From MnTg04 sp964568075 (GTDB taxonomy: Bacteria; Pseudomonadota; Gammaproteobacteria; Steroidobacterales; MnTg04): 64,000 nucleotides of DNA. The notes under the pieces are model-generated. The model ran no database searches. It was not told the DNA's origin and worked only from the letters and a program-made list of their open reading frames with translations. The stretch lies in assembly GCA_964568075.1 (NCBI GenBank), contig CAZMOM010000016.1, forward strand, positions 1 through 64,000, read 5' to 3'. This document shows positions 1 through 9,650 of the stretch, piece by piece; position 1 is the stretch's first letter, and every line of letters begins with the position of its first letter. Made by a program: the position numbers and the translations under genes.

Positions 1-1748
1 TTTTCCTGGTTTGCGTAAAGAAACTCTTCGAACCTGTCTACCGACGCTTCTATCAGTTCCAGCGGGTATATCTCATCGACGTGGTACGGCATAAAAAGGC
101 GGCGACCGGATTCCTGAGGAAATGCATCGAATTTTATGAACTTCATGGGGATCATAACGCTCGCCATGATCAGGATTACGAACAGAGCGGTCCACCAGCG
201 GTGCTTCATAACCCATATCAGCGAGTTGGCGTATTTATCCGTCAGGCGCGTCATAAACGCACCTTTTTTCGGTGCCGGCGGAGGAGGTACGCGGGCCGCC
301 AGCATCGGAACGATAGTCTGGGCGATCGCCAGGGACGCGAGCAATGCGACGACTATCGTAATCGCAACATGCGTCAGGAACACGGTAATATCGGCTTTCT
401 GCCCGAACATGATGGGCAAAAATACGATGATTGATGTTGCCGTACCGGCAATAACGGCCAGTCCAACTTCCTCGACGCCGAGTAGCGTCGCTTTCAACGG
501 CTCGTCAGGATGCATCAGTCGGTAACGAAAAATACTTTCGGTAACAACGACGGCGTTATCGACCAGCATGCCAACCGCGAGCATGAGCCCCATCATGGTC
601 AGAATATTTAGCGACAGGCCAAAGAAGTACATCGCCGCCAAGGTAATAAGCAAGGAAAATGGCACTGCCAGTGTCACGATCAACGTAGTACTGAGTTGGC
701 GCAAAAACAGGAACAGGACGCCGATGGCCAGAAACGCACCGAACAGACCTGCGGTTAACAGATCATGGAGAGATTCGCGGACATTATCGGCCTGATTGTC
801 CAGATCGAATATATTAATGCCCTGCATCTGCGGCAACTTTCCGATTTGCCGAATCTCCTTTTGAACGCGGTCATTGACGTCGACCATATTGGCGCCGGTT
901 TGCTTGTAGATATTGATACCAACCGCGTAGGTTCTGTTGAGATGTCTGCCATAATTACGGTCGGGGCTGCGTAACTCGACAATGGCAATATCGCCGAGAG
1001 TTAAATTTCTGCCGTCGACTATGATATTTTCTATGTCTTGTAGCGAAGAAAATTCGCCGCGTGGCCGAATACTCAACCGTCGACCCGCATCGGTAATCTG
1101 ACCGGCGCTCACGGCAAAATTGCTTTTATCAAGCAAGTTGCGCAGCTCACGAATATCCACGCCATGTGCGGCGACACGGTCGACATCCAGCAAAATTCTG
1201 ATTTCTCTTGGATCAACGCCTTGCAACTCGACTCTTGAAACACCCTCGAGTCTCTCCAGCCTCCTTTTTACGGTGTGATCGAGCATTTGATAGGCGTCAG
1301 ATAGGTCCCGGTCACTGGAAATACGAAGCACAAGGATCGGCTGGTCGCCAAGGGAGCCGGTGAACACCTGGATACGCTCGACATCATCCGGGAGGTTGTC
1401 CCGCACCGCATCTATTCGAGCTCGGGCCTCAATCCCCTTGGCAGACGCGTCTTCGTCCCAGCCAAACTGGACGAAAATCTGGGACTGGTCCTCGATCGAT
1501 GTCGACTGTATTCGCTCGACGCCGCTGATAGTCGCCAATGTCTCTTCGATCGGCCGCGTAATTTGTTGCTCGACTTCTTCCGGTGACGCCGACCGATATG
1601 GAATCTGTACAAAGAGCCCGGGAAATTCGATATCCGGAAACTTTTCCAATGGCAAAAGCTGAGAGGAGATGATGCCGACCGCCGCCATGGCGACAAAAAA
1701 CATTATTGTCGTAACCGGGCGGCGAAGTGCTAACTCAGTGTGGCGCAT
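1..1748 (-). CDS. RND-family efflux pump, inner-membrane subunit (partial, C-terminus beyond window)
   Basis: This open frame runs leftward off the window edge, so about 582 N-terminal codons are present of the roughly 1000-1050 usual for the family. It begins MRHTELALRRPVTTIMFFVAM, the typical first membrane helix of AcrB-type pumps. It continues with a porter domain and a helix containing the proton-relay motif GMLVDNAVVVTES. The ATG at 1748 is preceded by AAGGGGA and lies 13 bp after the stop of the upstream RND gene, so the two are co-transcribed. Family knowledge: such proteins are proton-driven trimeric transporters that work with a periplasmic adaptor and an outer-membrane channel. It differs clearly in sequence from its neighbour, suggesting a heteromeric pump (as in MdtBC) or two separate pumps. 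The substrate is unknown. Confidence 0.92.
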   Translation of the reverse strand, partial: MRHTELALRRPVTTIMFFVAMAAVGIISSQLLPLEKFPDIEFPGLFVQIPYRSASPEEVEQQITRPIEETLATISGVERIQSTSIEDQSQIFVQFGWDEDASAKGIEARARIDAVRDNLPDDVERIQVFTGSLGDQPILVLRISSDRDLSDAYQMLDHTVKRRLERLEGVSRVELQGVDPREIRILLDVDRVAAHGVDIRELRNLLDKSNFAVSAGQITDAGRRLSIRPRGEFSSLQDIENIIVDGRNLTLGDIAIVELRSPDRNYGRHLNRTYAVGINIYKQTGANMVDVNDRVQKEIRQIGKLPQMQGINIFDLDNQADNVRESLHDLLTAGLFGAFLAIGVLFLFLRQLSTTLIVTLAVPFSLLITLAAMYFFGLSLNILTMMGLMLAVGMLVDNAVVVTESIFRYRLMHPDEPLKATLLGVEEVGLAVIAGTATSIIVFLPIMFGQKADITVFLTHVAITIVVALLASLAIAQTIVPMLAARVPPPPAPKKGAFMTRLTDKYANSLIWVMKHRWWTALFVILIMASVMIPMKFIKFDAFPQESGRRLFMPYHVDEIYPLELIEASVDRFEEFLYANQE

Positions 1749-1761
1749 ATACGAATCCCCT

Positions 1762-4700
1762 TCAGATGGATTTTGCCGTCGCCAGATCTGTATCGGCTCT
1801 TCGATCCATGAGCGAATAGACCGCCGGAATGACCAAAAGTGTCAGCAATGTCGATGTCAGCAAACCACCGATGACGGTGATAGCCATCGGCGTCCGAACC
1901 TCGGACCCTTCACCAAATCCGATCGCCATCGGCAGCAAACCGAGCGTAGTCGTTAACGTCGTCATCAGAATCGGCCGCAAACGCACTTTGCCGGCCTCGA
2001 TGATCGCAACTGATTTAGTTACACCCGATGCTCGCAGCTTATTGATCATGTCAACCAGAATGATGGCGTTGTTGACGACGATTCCAGCGAGCATGATTAC
2101 GCCGATGAAAGCCACGACATTGATCGGCGTCCCGGTCACATATAACGCGAGTACCGCACCGACGAGCGCAAGCGGAATCGTGAATAGAATCACGAATGGG
2201 TGAATGAGTGATTCGAATTGCGACGCCATGACCAGGTAAACCAAAAACACAGCCAGTATCAAGGTGAATTGCATCGAGCGCATCGAGGCCTGCATTTCCT
2301 CGTTTTGGCCTGTGATCTGTGCCCCAATACCCACCGGGAGCGGTGTACTGTCCAGAATACTCTGCACCTCCCTGGCCGCCGCGCCCAGATCACCAAACGC
2401 CAGGTTGGCGGATATGATCGCGACCCTGGATTGGTCAAGGCGCCTGATTTCGGACGGCCCGGACCGCAGGCTGATATCGGCAACGGCTTCCAGCGGTATG
2501 GGCCTGTCACTGGCCGGGTTGATAATGAGGCGGCGAATTTCCTCGATCGATGACTGACTGGTATCGATGCTGCGCACCAAGACGTCTATTTTCCGATCCC
2601 GCCAGGTGTATCGCGTGGCTACATCGCCGCGCACATTGGAAACGACACGATCGGCAATATCCCGCACGACCAGCCCAAGATTCGCAGACCGTTCATGATC
2701 GAACAGGATCTGGATTTCAGGATTTCCTGGCTCGACAGTCGTACGGATATCGGCAAACCTGTCCGACGCGTTCATTGCCGCCTGTATCTGGTTGCTGACC
2801 GCAGAAATCTGATTGAGGTCATACCCGGAAATTTCTACCTCTAAAGGCGTGCTGAAACTAAAGAGCGCGGGTCGCCCGAATTTATATTGAACGCCTGGCA
2901 GGCCTTGCAGTTGAAGGCGCATTGTCTTAATCACCGCCTCTTCCTGGTTTCTGTCGCTACCGGGATTCATTTTCACACTCAGTTTCCCGGTGTGTTCACC
3001 AGCGTCAACCGGATTGGCATCCAGACGATTACCCGTTCCTGCTACCGAGAAGCTGAGTGCTACCAACTCATGATCTATCAGAATTTTTTCGACCGACCGG
3101 AACGCCTGGTCGGTTCTCATCAGCGGAGTTCCAGGCGGCAACCGTATATCGACAAAAAACTCGCCTTGCGCAAGTTGCGGAATCAATTCGCTACCCAGCT
3201 TCGGAACCAGCGACATCGTCCCGCCGAAGATGCCGGCAGCGACAAACACCACCAACCACCGATTGCGGAGTGACCATGCCAACGTGGCAGGGTAGGCCTT
3301 TGCCATACTCTGATAGAAGCCCTGGAAAATCCAGACGCCCGGACGCAACAGCTTGTTCATCAGCCAGGACAGTCCCCGGATGAGTTTCCCGAACATGTGG
3401 ATTACAAAACCGATGGCTTTGGTAAAGCGGGAAGGCGGGCGGTCATCTGTCGAGTCCGAAAATCGCTCGCCCGCTCCAAGTGCGGCGAGCATCGGAATCA
3501 CGGTCAATGCAACAATGAGTGAAAATATCAGGGCATAGGTGACCGTCAGTGCCTGATCCTTGAATAACTGGCCGGCAATGCCGGTGACGAAAACCATCGG
3601 GAAAAACACGGCTATGGTGGTTAATGTTGCCGCAATAACCGCCGTGGAGACTTCGCCAGCGCCTTCCCGCGATGCCTGCATCATCGACAAACCGGATTCC
3701 TTCTTTCTGACGATATTTTCCAGCACCACGATGGAGTTATCGACCAGGAGCCCGATGGCGAGCGCTATCCCACCCAGAGACATGATGTTGAGCGAAATAT
3801 CGCTGCTGTACATCATCAGGAACGTGCCAACGACCGAAACCGGAATGGCGGCGCCAATGATGAAAGTCGCGCGAGCGTCACGCAAAAAGAAATACAGAAC
3901 CAGAATAGCAAGCAGCCCACCTAAGAGGGCCGCGGATCGAACCTGACCGATGGCATCCGAAATGAAACCCGACTGATCGTAAATAGTGATCAGCTGCATA
4001 TTTTCCGGCAGGTCTTCCCTGGTGTTCTCGAGTCTTTGTTTGATTCGGTTCGCGACCTGAACGGTGTTGGCGTCACCTTCCTTGTAAATACCGAGTTCGA
4101 CCGATTCCTGGCCATTTACGCGGGTAATCGCCTGTCTTTCCTTGAAGCCGCGTTTGATTTCCGCGATATCCCGCAAATAAATTACGCGACCGTCAACAAT
4201 GGCGACGATGGCATCGGCTATTTCATCGACGCTTTGGAATTCGTTTATGGTACGGACCAGGAAACGCTGCGAGCCTTGCTCCAGCCGTCCTCCCGAGAGA
4301 TTGACGTTTTCCTGCCTGATTCTCTCTGAGACGGTTTTGATCGAGAGTCCCAGTTGTGCGAGACGGACCTGATCCACCAGAATCTGGATCTCGTCTTCAA
4401 GGCCGCCGCTGGTCTTTACTGCGGCGGTGCCCTCGCTGGCCTCAAGGTCTGTTTTCAGTTGCTCATCGGCAAATCGGCGTAGGGTCTTTAGCCTGTCTTC
4501 AGTGTTTTGGAACTTGATCTTCGCGTCCGGGTGTTCGATCAGTGCAAGTCGCATGATCGCCTCACTGGAGGGGTCGAACCGAAGCAGCAGGGGGCGGCTG
4601 GCCTCAAGTGGAAGCTGTAATATGTCCAGTTTTTCCCGGACATCCACACCAGCCAGATCCATATCCGTCCCCCAGGCAAATTCCAGGATAACGTCCGATT

Positions 4701-4962
4701 GGCCCGATCGGGACACAGAGCGTACCTGGCGAACATTCTTGATTACGCCTACAGATTCCTCTACCGGTTTCGTGATCAGGCTTTCTATTTCAATGGGCGC
4801 CGCACCCGTCAGCTCAGTCCGAACCGTCATCGTCGGATACGAAAGATCCGGCAACAGATTGACTTTTAGTCTCGATAGAGAAACCAGTCCGAATAGAACG
4901 ATCGCGACCGTGAACATCACAATGGTCACTCGTCGTTCTGTTGCAATGTCAATAAGTCGCAT
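1762..4962 (-). CDS. RND-family efflux pump, inner-membrane subunit (1066 aa)
   Basis: This is a full-length AcrB/MdtB-type transporter. Visible features are the N-terminal helix (MRLIDIATERRVTIVMFTVA), porter subdomains, the helix-4 motif GLLVDNSIVVLENI with the acidic residue used for proton relay, a second porter half, and the C-terminal block VVNNAIILVDMIN near residue 960. A duplicated 6+6 membrane-helix layout is expected for the family. It follows the two adaptor genes (gap of about 54 bp after 5017) and precedes a second RND gene by 13 bp, all on the minus strand. Inference: it is the core pump of a multicomponent efflux operon. No outer-membrane factor gene is visible, but the operon continues beyond the window. 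The substrate class cannot be read from the sequence. Confidence 0.95.
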   Translation of the reverse strand: MRLIDIATERRVTIVMFTVAIVLFGLVSLSRLKVNLLPDLSYPTMTVRTELTGAAPIEIESLITKPVEESVGVIKNVRQVRSVSRSGQSDVILEFAWGTDMDLAGVDVREKLDILQLPLEASRPLLLRFDPSSEAIMRLALIEHPDAKIKFQNTEDRLKTLRRFADEQLKTDLEASEGTAAVKTSGGLEDEIQILVDQVRLAQLGLSIKTVSERIRQENVNLSGGRLEQGSQRFLVRTINEFQSVDEIADAIVAIVDGRVIYLRDIAEIKRGFKERQAITRVNGQESVELGIYKEGDANTVQVANRIKQRLENTREDLPENMQLITIYDQSGFISDAIGQVRSAALLGGLLAILVLYFFLRDARATFIIGAAIPVSVVGTFLMMYSSDISLNIMSLGGIALAIGLLVDNSIVVLENIVRKKESGLSMMQASREGAGEVSTAVIAATLTTIAVFFPMVFVTGIAGQLFKDQALTVTYALIFSLIVALTVIPMLAALGAGERFSDSTDDRPPSRFTKAIGFVIHMFGKLIRGLSWLMNKLLRPGVWIFQGFYQSMAKAYPATLAWSLRNRWLVVFVAAGIFGGTMSLVPKLGSELIPQLAQGEFFVDIRLPPGTPLMRTDQAFRSVEKILIDHELVALSFSVAGTGNRLDANPVDAGEHTGKLSVKMNPGSDRNQEEAVIKTMRLQLQGLPGVQYKFGRPALFSFSTPLEVEISGYDLNQISAVSNQIQAAMNASDRFADIRTTVEPGNPEIQILFDHERSANLGLVVRDIADRVVSNVRGDVATRYTWRDRKIDVLVRSIDTSQSSIEEIRRLIINPASDRPIPLEAVADISLRSGPSEIRRLDQSRVAIISANLAFGDLGAAAREVQSILDSTPLPVGIGAQITGQNEEMQASMRSMQFTLILAVFLVYLVMASQFESLIHPFVILFTIPLALVGAVLALYVTGTPINVVAFIGVIMLAGIVVNNAIILVDMINKLRASGVTKSVAIIEAGKVRLRPILMTTLTTTLGLLPMAIGFGEGSEVRTPMAITVIGGLLTSTLLTLLVIPAVYSLMDRRADTDLATAKSI

Positions 4963-5016
4963 GAGAGCCTTCCGTTTTCAATGACGGTGTCAAAAGTGTG
5001 TCAGGAGAAATAATTA

Positions 5017-6081
5017 TTAGCCGCTGACGGGGTTGATTATTAAAATTGTGGTGCCGTCTTTAAGGCCGGATTGACCGACAATGACTATCTGCTCTTCACC
5101 GGTTAACCCATCGAGAATTTCGATGTTGCCTTCGCTTGTGTAGCCGGTCGTGACAGGCCTGCGGCGTGCGACTCCTTCCTCAATCACAAACACGATCGTA
5201 TTGAGGTCACTTTCGATGATCGCCGAGCGCGGAATCAGTAGCGCCTGCTCCCGAGTGTCATAAACAATATTGAAGCGGCCAAACATGCCTGGTTTTAATT
5301 GTCCATTTCCTTCGTTGATCTCTACAGTGACCTTAAAAGTTCCTGTTTCGGGAGAGACAGTGGGACTAATTCTGGAAACGACTCCCGAAAAGTTTTGATT
5401 AGGTATCGCGTCAACAAAAATCCTCGCGGGCTGGCCCGGGGCCAGTTTTCTAAACTCTCTTTCCGGCACATGCAGATAACCCAGCAGGGGATCCATATCG
5501 ATTATATGAAAGACCGGCGCGTTCGCGTTAATCGTGTTACCGAGTTTCACATATCGATCGGCAATTATTCCGTCGATGGGCGCCTTGATTTCCGTATAGC
5601 TGAGTTCGAGGCGAGCCATGTTATACGCCGCCCTCAGGGAGTCCATTTCGTACTTGACGTTCTCAAACGCGTCCGCACTGATCAAACCGCGGTCGCGCAG
5701 ATCAGTGTTGCGTTTGTACTCTTGCTCGAGCTTCGACAGATTGGCCTTGGCTTGTTGAGCTTCAAGTCTCAAACGGTCGCCATCCAGACGTGCCAGTATC
5801 TGGCCGGATTTGACCGGGTCACCTTCTTCGGCCAGTAACTCGACGATTTCACCACCGACTTTCGCTACGACTTCAGCCTCTCCGTCAGCTTCAAGTGCTG
5901 CGGTGGCTGAGTAAAGAGCAAAAATATCGCCACGCGTCGCACTGCCGACTTCGACGGGTATTGCCGCTTCTTCTTCTGCGTCCGCGTCCTTGTCGTCGTC
6001 ATTCGCGTGCATTTCGCAGGCGCCAAGGATGATCAACGGCATGACCCAAAATATGCTGCGATACAGTTTTCGAATATGCAT
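5017..6081 (-). CDS. RND efflux periplasmic adaptor, lipoprotein (354 aa)
   Basis: This is a membrane-fusion/adaptor protein of the AcrA/MdtA type. The N-terminus MHIRKLYR...LIILGAC ends in a lipobox, so the protein should be lipidated and anchored in the inner membrane facing the periplasm. The body shows the split biotinyl-lipoyl domain (EAEVVAKVGGEIVELLAEEGD before, APIDGIIADRYVKLGN after), an intervening alpha-hairpin (about residues 100-150) and beta-barrel domains. The ATG at 6081 is chosen over an in-frame GTG at 6099 because GAGGGGA lies 9 nt upstream of the ATG. It is clearly paralogous to the next adaptor upstream, sharing blocks such as GQILARLDG, SEIKAPIDG/TEIKAPIDG and GVARRR. 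Role: couples the RND pump to an outer-membrane channel. Confidence 0.92.
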   Translation of the reverse strand: MHIRKLYRSIFWVMPLIILGACEMHANDDDKDADAEEEAAIPVEVGSATRGDIFALYSATAALEADGEAEVVAKVGGEIVELLAEEGDPVKSGQILARLDGDRLRLEAQQAKANLSKLEQEYKRNTDLRDRGLISADAFENVKYEMDSLRAAYNMARLELSYTEIKAPIDGIIADRYVKLGNTINANAPVFHIIDMDPLLGYLHVPEREFRKLAPGQPARIFVDAIPNQNFSGVVSRISPTVSPETGTFKVTVEINEGNGQLKPGMFGRFNIVYDTREQALLIPRSAIIESDLNTIVFVIEEGVARRRPVTTGYTSEGNIEILDGLTGEEQIVIVGQSGLKDGTTILIINPVSG

Positions 6082-6120
6082 CGAGCCGGCTCCCCTCACG
6101 CTGATTTCTGGTTTCGTGTC

Positions 6121-7182
6121 TTAGCCGGCGTGCGCTGTTACGGGAGTTCCGTCTTTCAAGCCGGCCTGACCGACCACTACGATCGTGTCTGTATCGTCGA
6201 TACCATCCAGAATCTCAATCATATCCCGATCGGTGATCCCCGTTTCGATGACGCGGCGCCGGGCCACTCCGTCTTCGATTACGAACAGGCTTTTCTCAAT
6301 GTCCTCGTCCATAACAGCTTCTGTCGGCACCATCACGGCGTCGTTATGTACATCATAGACCACCGCAACACGTGCAAACATTCCTGGACGAAGAATACCC
6401 GTGTGATCCATGATCTTTAAAGTCATTCTAAAAGTTCCGGTGCCCTGGTCAATCCGCGGGCTGATACGCTCTACCGTCGCCTTGAAGGTCTCGTTCGGTA
6501 TTGCGTCGGCTGTGATATCTGCGGTTTGTCCAACACCAAATCGCCCGAGATTCTGTTGTGGAACATGTAGTTCCAGCATCAGTTCGCTCGGATCGGTGAT
6601 GACGAAGAGTTTCTGGTTGATGCTGAGATGATTCCCGATCTTGACAAATCGTTCTGCGATCACGCCGTCAATCGGGGCTTTTATTTCGGAGTAGTCATAG
6701 TTAAGCCGTGCGATACCGTACGCGGCCCTCAGCGCATCAGCTTCATATTTCAGATTCTCGAACGCGCCGGGTGCGACCAGACCCATCCGCAAAAGGTCCT
6801 GATTTCGCTCATACTCCTTCTTTGCGCGCCGGTATTCCGCACCCGCTCTTTGCATCGCGAGTCTCAACCGTTCGCCATCGAGCCGGGCCAATATCTGGCC
6901 AGCTTTGACCGTGTCGCCCTCTTCAATCAGGATTTCGACCAGGTCGCCTTCGACTTTGGCGACGACAGGCGCTTCAAAATCAGCTTCCAGGACACTGGTC
7001 CCTGTATGCCGGGCAAAAACGTTCCCCCGATGAGCCTTTGTTACGCGAACTGGGATGGACGCCTGCACAGTGGATTCCTGGGCCGCTTCCGTGTTGCGCG
7101 CCTCGCTGGTGCCGCAGCCACTGATCAAAGCGCTACCGGCGATCAAGGCAAGAACTGTCGTCAACTTCCGAAATTTCATCAT
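6121..7182 (-). CDS. RND efflux periplasmic adaptor, lipoprotein (353 aa), first gene of operon
   Basis: This is a second adaptor of the AcrA/MdtA type. The start MMKFRKLTTVLALIAGSALISGC carries a lipobox (LISGC), so it is predicted to be an inner-membrane lipoprotein. It has the same domain order as its downstream paralogue: lipoyl half, coiled-coil hairpin, lipoyl half (APIDGVIAERFVKIGN), then beta-barrel and membrane-proximal domains. Only about 40 bp separate it from the next adaptor. Two adaptors in one operon fit either two adaptor-pump pairs made from one transcript or a mixed adaptor assembly. Transcription likely starts at the promoter at 7247-7274, which carries an operator-like palindrome. 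No regulator gene lies beside it. Confidence 0.92.
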   Translation of the reverse strand: MMKFRKLTTVLALIAGSALISGCGTSEARNTEAAQESTVQASIPVRVTKAHRGNVFARHTGTSVLEADFEAPVVAKVEGDLVEILIEEGDTVKAGQILARLDGERLRLAMQRAGAEYRRAKKEYERNQDLLRMGLVAPGAFENLKYEADALRAAYGIARLNYDYSEIKAPIDGVIAERFVKIGNHLSINQKLFVITDPSELMLELHVPQQNLGRFGVGQTADITADAIPNETFKATVERISPRIDQGTGTFRMTLKIMDHTGILRPGMFARVAVVYDVHNDAVMVPTEAVMDEDIEKSLFVIEDGVARRRVIETGITDRDMIEILDGIDDTDTIVVVGQAGLKDGTPVTAHAG

Positions 7183-7231
7183 TAGCCTGCTACCTGGATA
7201 GAGTGGGGGAAGTGGGTGATTGCTTACTCAA

Positions 7232-7274
7232 TTAGTGTTGTAGTGAAGTATAACACTAAAGACGTAAATCGCAA
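7232..7274 (-). promoter_or_regulatory. Promoter of the efflux operon overlapped by an 8+8 inverted repeat
   Basis: Read on the minus strand, a -35-like TTGCGA (7274-7269) is followed after 16 nt by a strong -10 TATACT (7252-7247), about 65 nt upstream of the adaptor start. A perfect inverted repeat, TTAGTGTT (7232-7239) and AACACTAA (7252-7259), with a 12-nt spacer overlaps the -10 and the expected transcription start. The placement is what a repressor operator would need. TetR- or MarR-type regulators commonly control RND operons, but no such gene is in the window, so the regulator is inference only. Confidence 0.55.
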
Positions 7275-7336
7275 TAGCAGCAGAGATAAATCAGCCGATT
7301 AATCGATCAAAACTTAGATAAGTAACTGTTTTATAA

Positions 7337-7379
7337 GAAAAAAATAAAAACGGGCTGATCAGTCATCCCGATCAGCCCG
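7337..7379 (-). terminator. Rho-independent terminator of the prc-like gene
   Basis: A 10-bp perfect stem (CGGGCTGATC at 7351-7360 with GATCAGCCCG at 7370-7379) with a 9-nt loop is followed on the minus strand by TTTTTATTTTTTT. It lies 17 bp after the stop codon of the protease gene and separates it from the efflux operon promoter. Confidence 0.88.
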
Positions 7380-7396
7380 GCCGCCTTTGCAAAGTT

Positions 7397-9514
7397 TCAG
7401 TTCAAAGATGCATCAGAACCGCGCAAACTCGCTGTGGCCTGGCCTTCCAGACTTGCCATATCTGCGACAATTTGAGCAGCTTCACCAAGAATAAAGTCCT
7501 GGGATTCCTCGTTTTCCAACGATTCCATGGATTCCAACGGCTCCAATCCATGTGCTGCGCGGCGTTCGTTTTCGCGCTTCAGGCGCTCCAGTCGCACCGT
7601 TTCCTGTTCCTGACGACGAACTTCCACGCTCAGCGAGACAGTGTCCTGGGAGCGCATCCCCTGAAATACGGCAAATTCATTGAGCAGAAAGTCAAAATCG
7701 GGGTCTGTGGTCGCACGTCGCGCATGAGTTTGCGCGATCGTATCGATCGTGTCGTCCAAATCAAGATCGATCTCATATTCGGTAGGATCGATCTGATCCC
7801 AAGGCAGGGCGGATTCCCTGGTGCTTTCCCCAACGACGGTCGCATCGATTAGCGATGGCATTTCAATATCCGGGCGAACACCTCGATGCTGGGTGCTTCC
7901 GCCACTTACGCGATAGAATTTTCCGATGGTCAACGTAAGTTGGCCAAATCCCGGATCAGACGTCCGCGGCGCATACCTGTCCAGCGAATAGAGATTTTGG
8001 ACGGACCCTTTGCCAAAAGTCTGCTGTCCGACGATGACTCCCCGTTCGTAATCCTGAATCGCAGCCGCAAAAATTTCCGATGCGGACGCACTGTACCGGT
8101 TGACGAGAACCGCCAATGGGCCACTGAACACCTCAATTGGATTCGGATCCTGGAGCACCTCGATACGACCGTTCGTTTGCTTGACCTGGACAACTGGGCC
8201 ATCCTCGATAAACAGACCACTCAGTTCCTGTGCTTCTGTCAGATGACCACCGCCATTACTCCTCAGATCCATGACCAGCCCGTCGATTTTTTCCTTTTCA
8301 AGCTCCTTTATCAGGCGCCGGACGTCGCGCGTCGTGCTTGTGTAATTTTCATCGCCCGCCATGCGAGCTTCAAAGTCCTGATAAAAGCTGGGTACAGTGA
8401 TCACTCCGATACGTAATTCCCGGTCTCCGCGTGGAACCGTGATAACGTCTTTCTGAGCGGCCTGCGCTTCCAGTTTTATTTTGTCCCTGACCAGCCGGAG
8501 CACTTTTTCCTCCGCTCCGGGGATAGCGCCTGCTTTCAGAATCTGCAGCCTGACGACGGTTCCACCAGGGCCTCGTATCAACTGCACCACATCATCAAGT
8601 CGCCAGCCGACAACATCGACCATTTCCCCGTCCTGATCCTGGCCTACCGCGGTGATCCGATCATTGGGAGCCAAAATACCGTCGATCGCGGCAGGACCGC
8701 CCGGAAGAATGTTCAAAACCGTGACAAAATCATCGTCAATCTGCAGTGACGCGCCGATCCCTTCGTATGAAAGGCTCATTTGGATTCGATATTCCTCAGA
8801 AGTACGAGGAAGCAAATAGCTGGAGTGTGGGTCGAGCGTCTGCGTGTATGCGTTCATAAACGACTCGAAAACATCGTCGCTATTAATCCGACCAATATTT
8901 CTCTGTGCCCGCGTGTATCGCTTCTCCAGAATTTCCCTGGCCTCTTCCCAGGTTTTCCCCGTCAGCAGGAGTCGCAGGCCGTCATTTTTGACTCTCTTGC
9001 GCCATAGTTCATCCATCCGCTCACGGGTTTCGATCCAGGGCTGATCTGAACGATCGAACCGGTAATTCTCAGCAAGGGTGAAATCCGGCTCTGTCATCAA
9101 CAGTTCGAGACTGTAGTCCAACCTGTCCAGATTTCGTTCCTTTAATACAGAAAAAATCTCGAAAACAGGGTCAAGATCCCCGTTACTGACAGCATCGTCC
9201 AAATCCAATCGATACCGATCAAAGGCAATAACGTCCTCTGCGTAGAAAAACATCCTGTTTCCGTCCAAAATGTCTATGTACCGATCCAGAACTTTGGACG
9301 ACAGCTGGTCATCGACACGTGGTTCGGTGTAATGATTTCGCTCAATAAATTTGGTTACCAGCCGGCTGACAGCGCTTTGCTTGTCGGTGTAAAAGAGATC
9401 GCCCTCGTTGTCACTGCCGACCCCGGGAACGCCGTTGGCATCGTTGCTAGTCAGCGATGCCAGAATCAGCACGGAGGCCGCGAGGATGAAGGTCAATTTC
9501 CTAACAGAAGTCAT
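7397..9514 (-). CDS. prc: Carboxy-terminal processing protease, Prc/Tsp type (705 aa)
   Basis: This is an S41-family serine protease of the large Prc/Tsp subgroup. Residues 1-27 form a signal peptide, so the enzyme acts in the periplasm. An N-terminal helical domain (about 40-235, ending with DPHSSYL) is followed by a PDZ domain (about 245-330, start YEGIGASLQID) and the catalytic core. The core carries the Ser-Lys dyad: S477 in YSASASE and K502 in TFGKGSVQ, the 25-residue spacing known from E. coli Tsp. A C-terminal domain (about 565-705) ends in a charged helix. Family role: degrades or trims periplasmic proteins from their C-termini, including cell-wall hydrolases and tail-tagged products. 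It is monocistronic with its own terminator. The trans-translation genes also present in this window make tagged substrates that Tsp can degrade in E. coli. Confidence 0.95.
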   Translation of the reverse strand: MTSVRKLTFILAASVLILASLTSNDANGVPGVGSDNEGDLFYTDKQSAVSRLVTKFIERNHYTEPRVDDQLSSKVLDRYIDILDGNRMFFYAEDVIAFDRYRLDLDDAVSNGDLDPVFEIFSVLKERNLDRLDYSLELLMTEPDFTLAENYRFDRSDQPWIETRERMDELWRKRVKNDGLRLLLTGKTWEEAREILEKRYTRAQRNIGRINSDDVFESFMNAYTQTLDPHSSYLLPRTSEEYRIQMSLSYEGIGASLQIDDDFVTVLNILPGGPAAIDGILAPNDRITAVGQDQDGEMVDVVGWRLDDVVQLIRGPGGTVVRLQILKAGAIPGAEEKVLRLVRDKIKLEAQAAQKDVITVPRGDRELRIGVITVPSFYQDFEARMAGDENYTSTTRDVRRLIKELEKEKIDGLVMDLRSNGGGHLTEAQELSGLFIEDGPVVQVKQTNGRIEVLQDPNPIEVFSGPLAVLVNRYSASASEIFAAAIQDYERGVIVGQQTFGKGSVQNLYSLDRYAPRTSDPGFGQLTLTIGKFYRVSGGSTQHRGVRPDIEMPSLIDATVVGESTRESALPWDQIDPTEYEIDLDLDDTIDTIAQTHARRATTDPDFDFLLNEFAVFQGMRSQDTVSLSVEVRRQEQETVRLERLKRENERRAAHGLEPLESMESLENEESQDFILGEAAQIVADMASLEGQATASLRGSDASLN

Positions 9515-9650
9515 ACAGATGTGATCCTCTACAAATAATCAAGTATTAAATCAAGAAGTCGCAATTCTTTGCGGCACTCGCCTAAACTATGGCCTTGACG
9601 GCCAGCAATCAAGGGTCTGGTTAGCCTTTTCGACAACTTTGGAGGGCAAA

